In this document: piece by piece, positions 63,292-64,000 of the stretch | How positions within the stretch are numbered: the stretch's first letter is position 1 | Layout: each line of letters begins with the position of its first letter | Notes under the pieces: model-generated | Told to the model about the DNA's origin: nothing | The model's input: the letters and a program-made list of their open reading frames with translations, nothing else | The model's database searches: none | Source: Flavobacterium enshiense DK69 | GTDB lineage: Bacteria > Bacteroidota > Bacteroidia > Flavobacteriales > Flavobacteriaceae | Direction: 5' to 3' | NCBI RefSeq assembly: GCF_000498495.1 | Contig: NZ_AVCS01000015.1 | Span: 248,001 to 312,000 of the forward strand | DNA length: 64,000 nt | Program-made: the position numbers and the translations under genes

Positions 63292-63319
63292 AAATAAAAA
63301 ACCACTCCCGAAAGAGTGG
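63292..63319 (-). terminator. Terminator of the FadL-type gene
   Basis: CCACTC and GAGTGG (63302-63319) form a stem; on the minus strand a T run follows. Confidence 0.7.
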
Positions 63320-63344
63320 CCTACGTATTATTATGTCTGCTTTC

Positions 63345-64000
63345 TTAGAAGTTAAAGGTGTAGGTTAGGAAAAAATTGTTGGTTTTTGTTGTAACCGTAG
63401 CGGCATCCGTAAAGCTTGATAGCAGATATACCTGCATGTCTCTTTGCGAGTAGGCGTAGGCAAAATCAAGTCGGGAAAACCCAAAATCATAACCAATTCC
63501 TGTGGAGAACCCATGTAAGTCACCAATAGTTTTCCCATTGTCATACGGACTTTGTTCAAAGCGGTATCCTCCTCTAAGGCTAACTTGTTTCATTCGGTGT
63601 TCAAATCCTGCCCTAACTTCCGAAGCCGCTCTCAATGAGCTATTCATTAAAGAGTTGACAGAACTGTAAAATATTTCGTTTTCCGGTTTGTATTTCGTAG
63701 TGGAATAATCTTTATAGGTATAATCCACACTGATTAATCCTTTTTTGCCAAACAAAAAAGTTCCACTAACGTTGAATTTTTGGGGAGTATTTAATTTATA
63801 GCTCGGATAAATATTAATTACCGGCGGATATTTAGACGCTGATGATGCTAAATTGTTAGGGTCGCTGTATCTTGATGAAATATCTTGTGAAAGTTCGTCT
63901 GTAAGATTGTACCAGGTAGGTGATTCATAAGCAAACCCAACCCTGAATTCTTTGCTTAATTTAGCTATGGCGCCAACACTTAAAGAAAAACCGCTTCCGT
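63345..64000 (-). CDS. OmpP1/FadL-type outer membrane protein (partial)
   Basis: The C-terminal 217 residues of a gene that continues beyond the right edge. The frame is open to base 64000; the 'M' at 63755 is an internal TTG, not the start. 'LSKEFRVGFAYESPTWYNLT', 'KYPPVINIYPSYKLNTPQKF', 'GLISVDYTYKDYSTTKYKPE', 'RAGFEHRMKQVSLRGGYRF' and the final 'TKTNNFFLTYTFNF' fit the FadL/TodX barrel. This family moves hydrophobic compounds such as long-chain fatty acids across the outer membrane. Its own terminator is at 63292. Confidence 0.8.
   Translation of the reverse strand, partial: GSGFSLSVGAIAKLSKEFRVGFAYESPTWYNLTDELSQDISSRYSDPNNLASSASKYPPVINIYPSYKLNTPQKFNVSGTFLFGKKGLISVDYTYKDYSTTKYKPENEIFYSSVNSLMNSSLRAASEVRAGFEHRMKQVSLRGGYRFEQSPYDNGKTIGDLHGFSTGIGYDFGFSRLDFAYAYSQRDMQVYLLSSFTDAATVTTKTNNFFLTYTFNF

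Overview
The window is a chromosomal segment of a member of the Bacteroidota, most likely Flavobacteriaceae and close to Flavobacterium. The evidence is low GC, almost no Shine-Dalgarno sequences, many promoters with the Bacteroidetes -7 element TAnnTTTG, several proteins with type IX secretion (T9SS) C-terminal sorting domains, bacillithiol-type BshC, a 1121-residue SecA, and an rpmB-rpmG-DUF4295 operon. No rRNA or tRNA gene, prophage, CRISPR array or intact insertion sequence was recognised.

Layout. 1-7.4 kb: the tail of a FAD-linked oxidase, then two very large tandem paralogous secreted SBBP beta-propeller proteins. 7.4-12 kb: a lone methyltransferase N-terminal-like domain, then a putative metal-handling unit (small CNGKC protein, structured leader, TonB-dependent receptor, Cys-motif BNR-repeat protein). 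12-23 kb: mainly housekeeping genes on the minus strand (secA, DUF2795, cobalamin adenosyltransferase, LolD-type ABC ATPase, beta-carbonic anhydrase, a methyltransferase, two secreted unknowns, an ABC-F protein). 23-27 kb: a BamA/TamA-like barrel, a GT2 glycosyltransferase and a 2-oxoacid dehydrogenase E2. 27-36 kb: surface proteins (DUF1566 lipoprotein, three delta-60 repeat proteins, a DUF4874/DUF4832 protein). 35.7-48 kb: housekeeping and membrane genes (DnaQ-like exonuclease, FAH-family hydrolase, Hpt protein, cinA, ribosomal proteins, ftsY, a DciA-like protein, a siderophore-type receptor with a PepSY partner, ndk, bshC). 47.8-61 kb: accessory DNA (a 1359-residue T9SS type B protein, a vanadium-haloperoxidase-like lipoprotein, a 21-nt tandem array next to an XRE regulator, a B12-binding radical SAM protein, REP-like hairpins, a truncated REP-associated tyrosine transposase, a pseudo-hydrolase). 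61-64 kb: rimO and a partial FadL/OmpP1-type barrel.

The least explained signals are non-coding. (1) Fifteen exact 21-nt units lie just upstream of the XRE-radical SAM pair. (2) Heptamer and octamer arrays resembling cyanobacterial STRRs run into the ends of ordinary genes. (3) Three diverged copies of a roughly 110-130 nt hairpin element have arms that differ in sequence but stay complementary. (4) A strongly folded leader precedes the putative metal receptor. (5) A RAYT remnant sits among REP hairpins. On the protein side, an alpha/beta hydrolase has lost both its Ser and His catalytic residues, a radical SAM enzyme has a CX4CX2C cluster motif, and one delta-60 protein has lost its sorting domain.

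Most start codons were chosen by protein family and promoter position, because ribosome binding sites are not informative here. All family calls come from reading the sequence; no database search was run.
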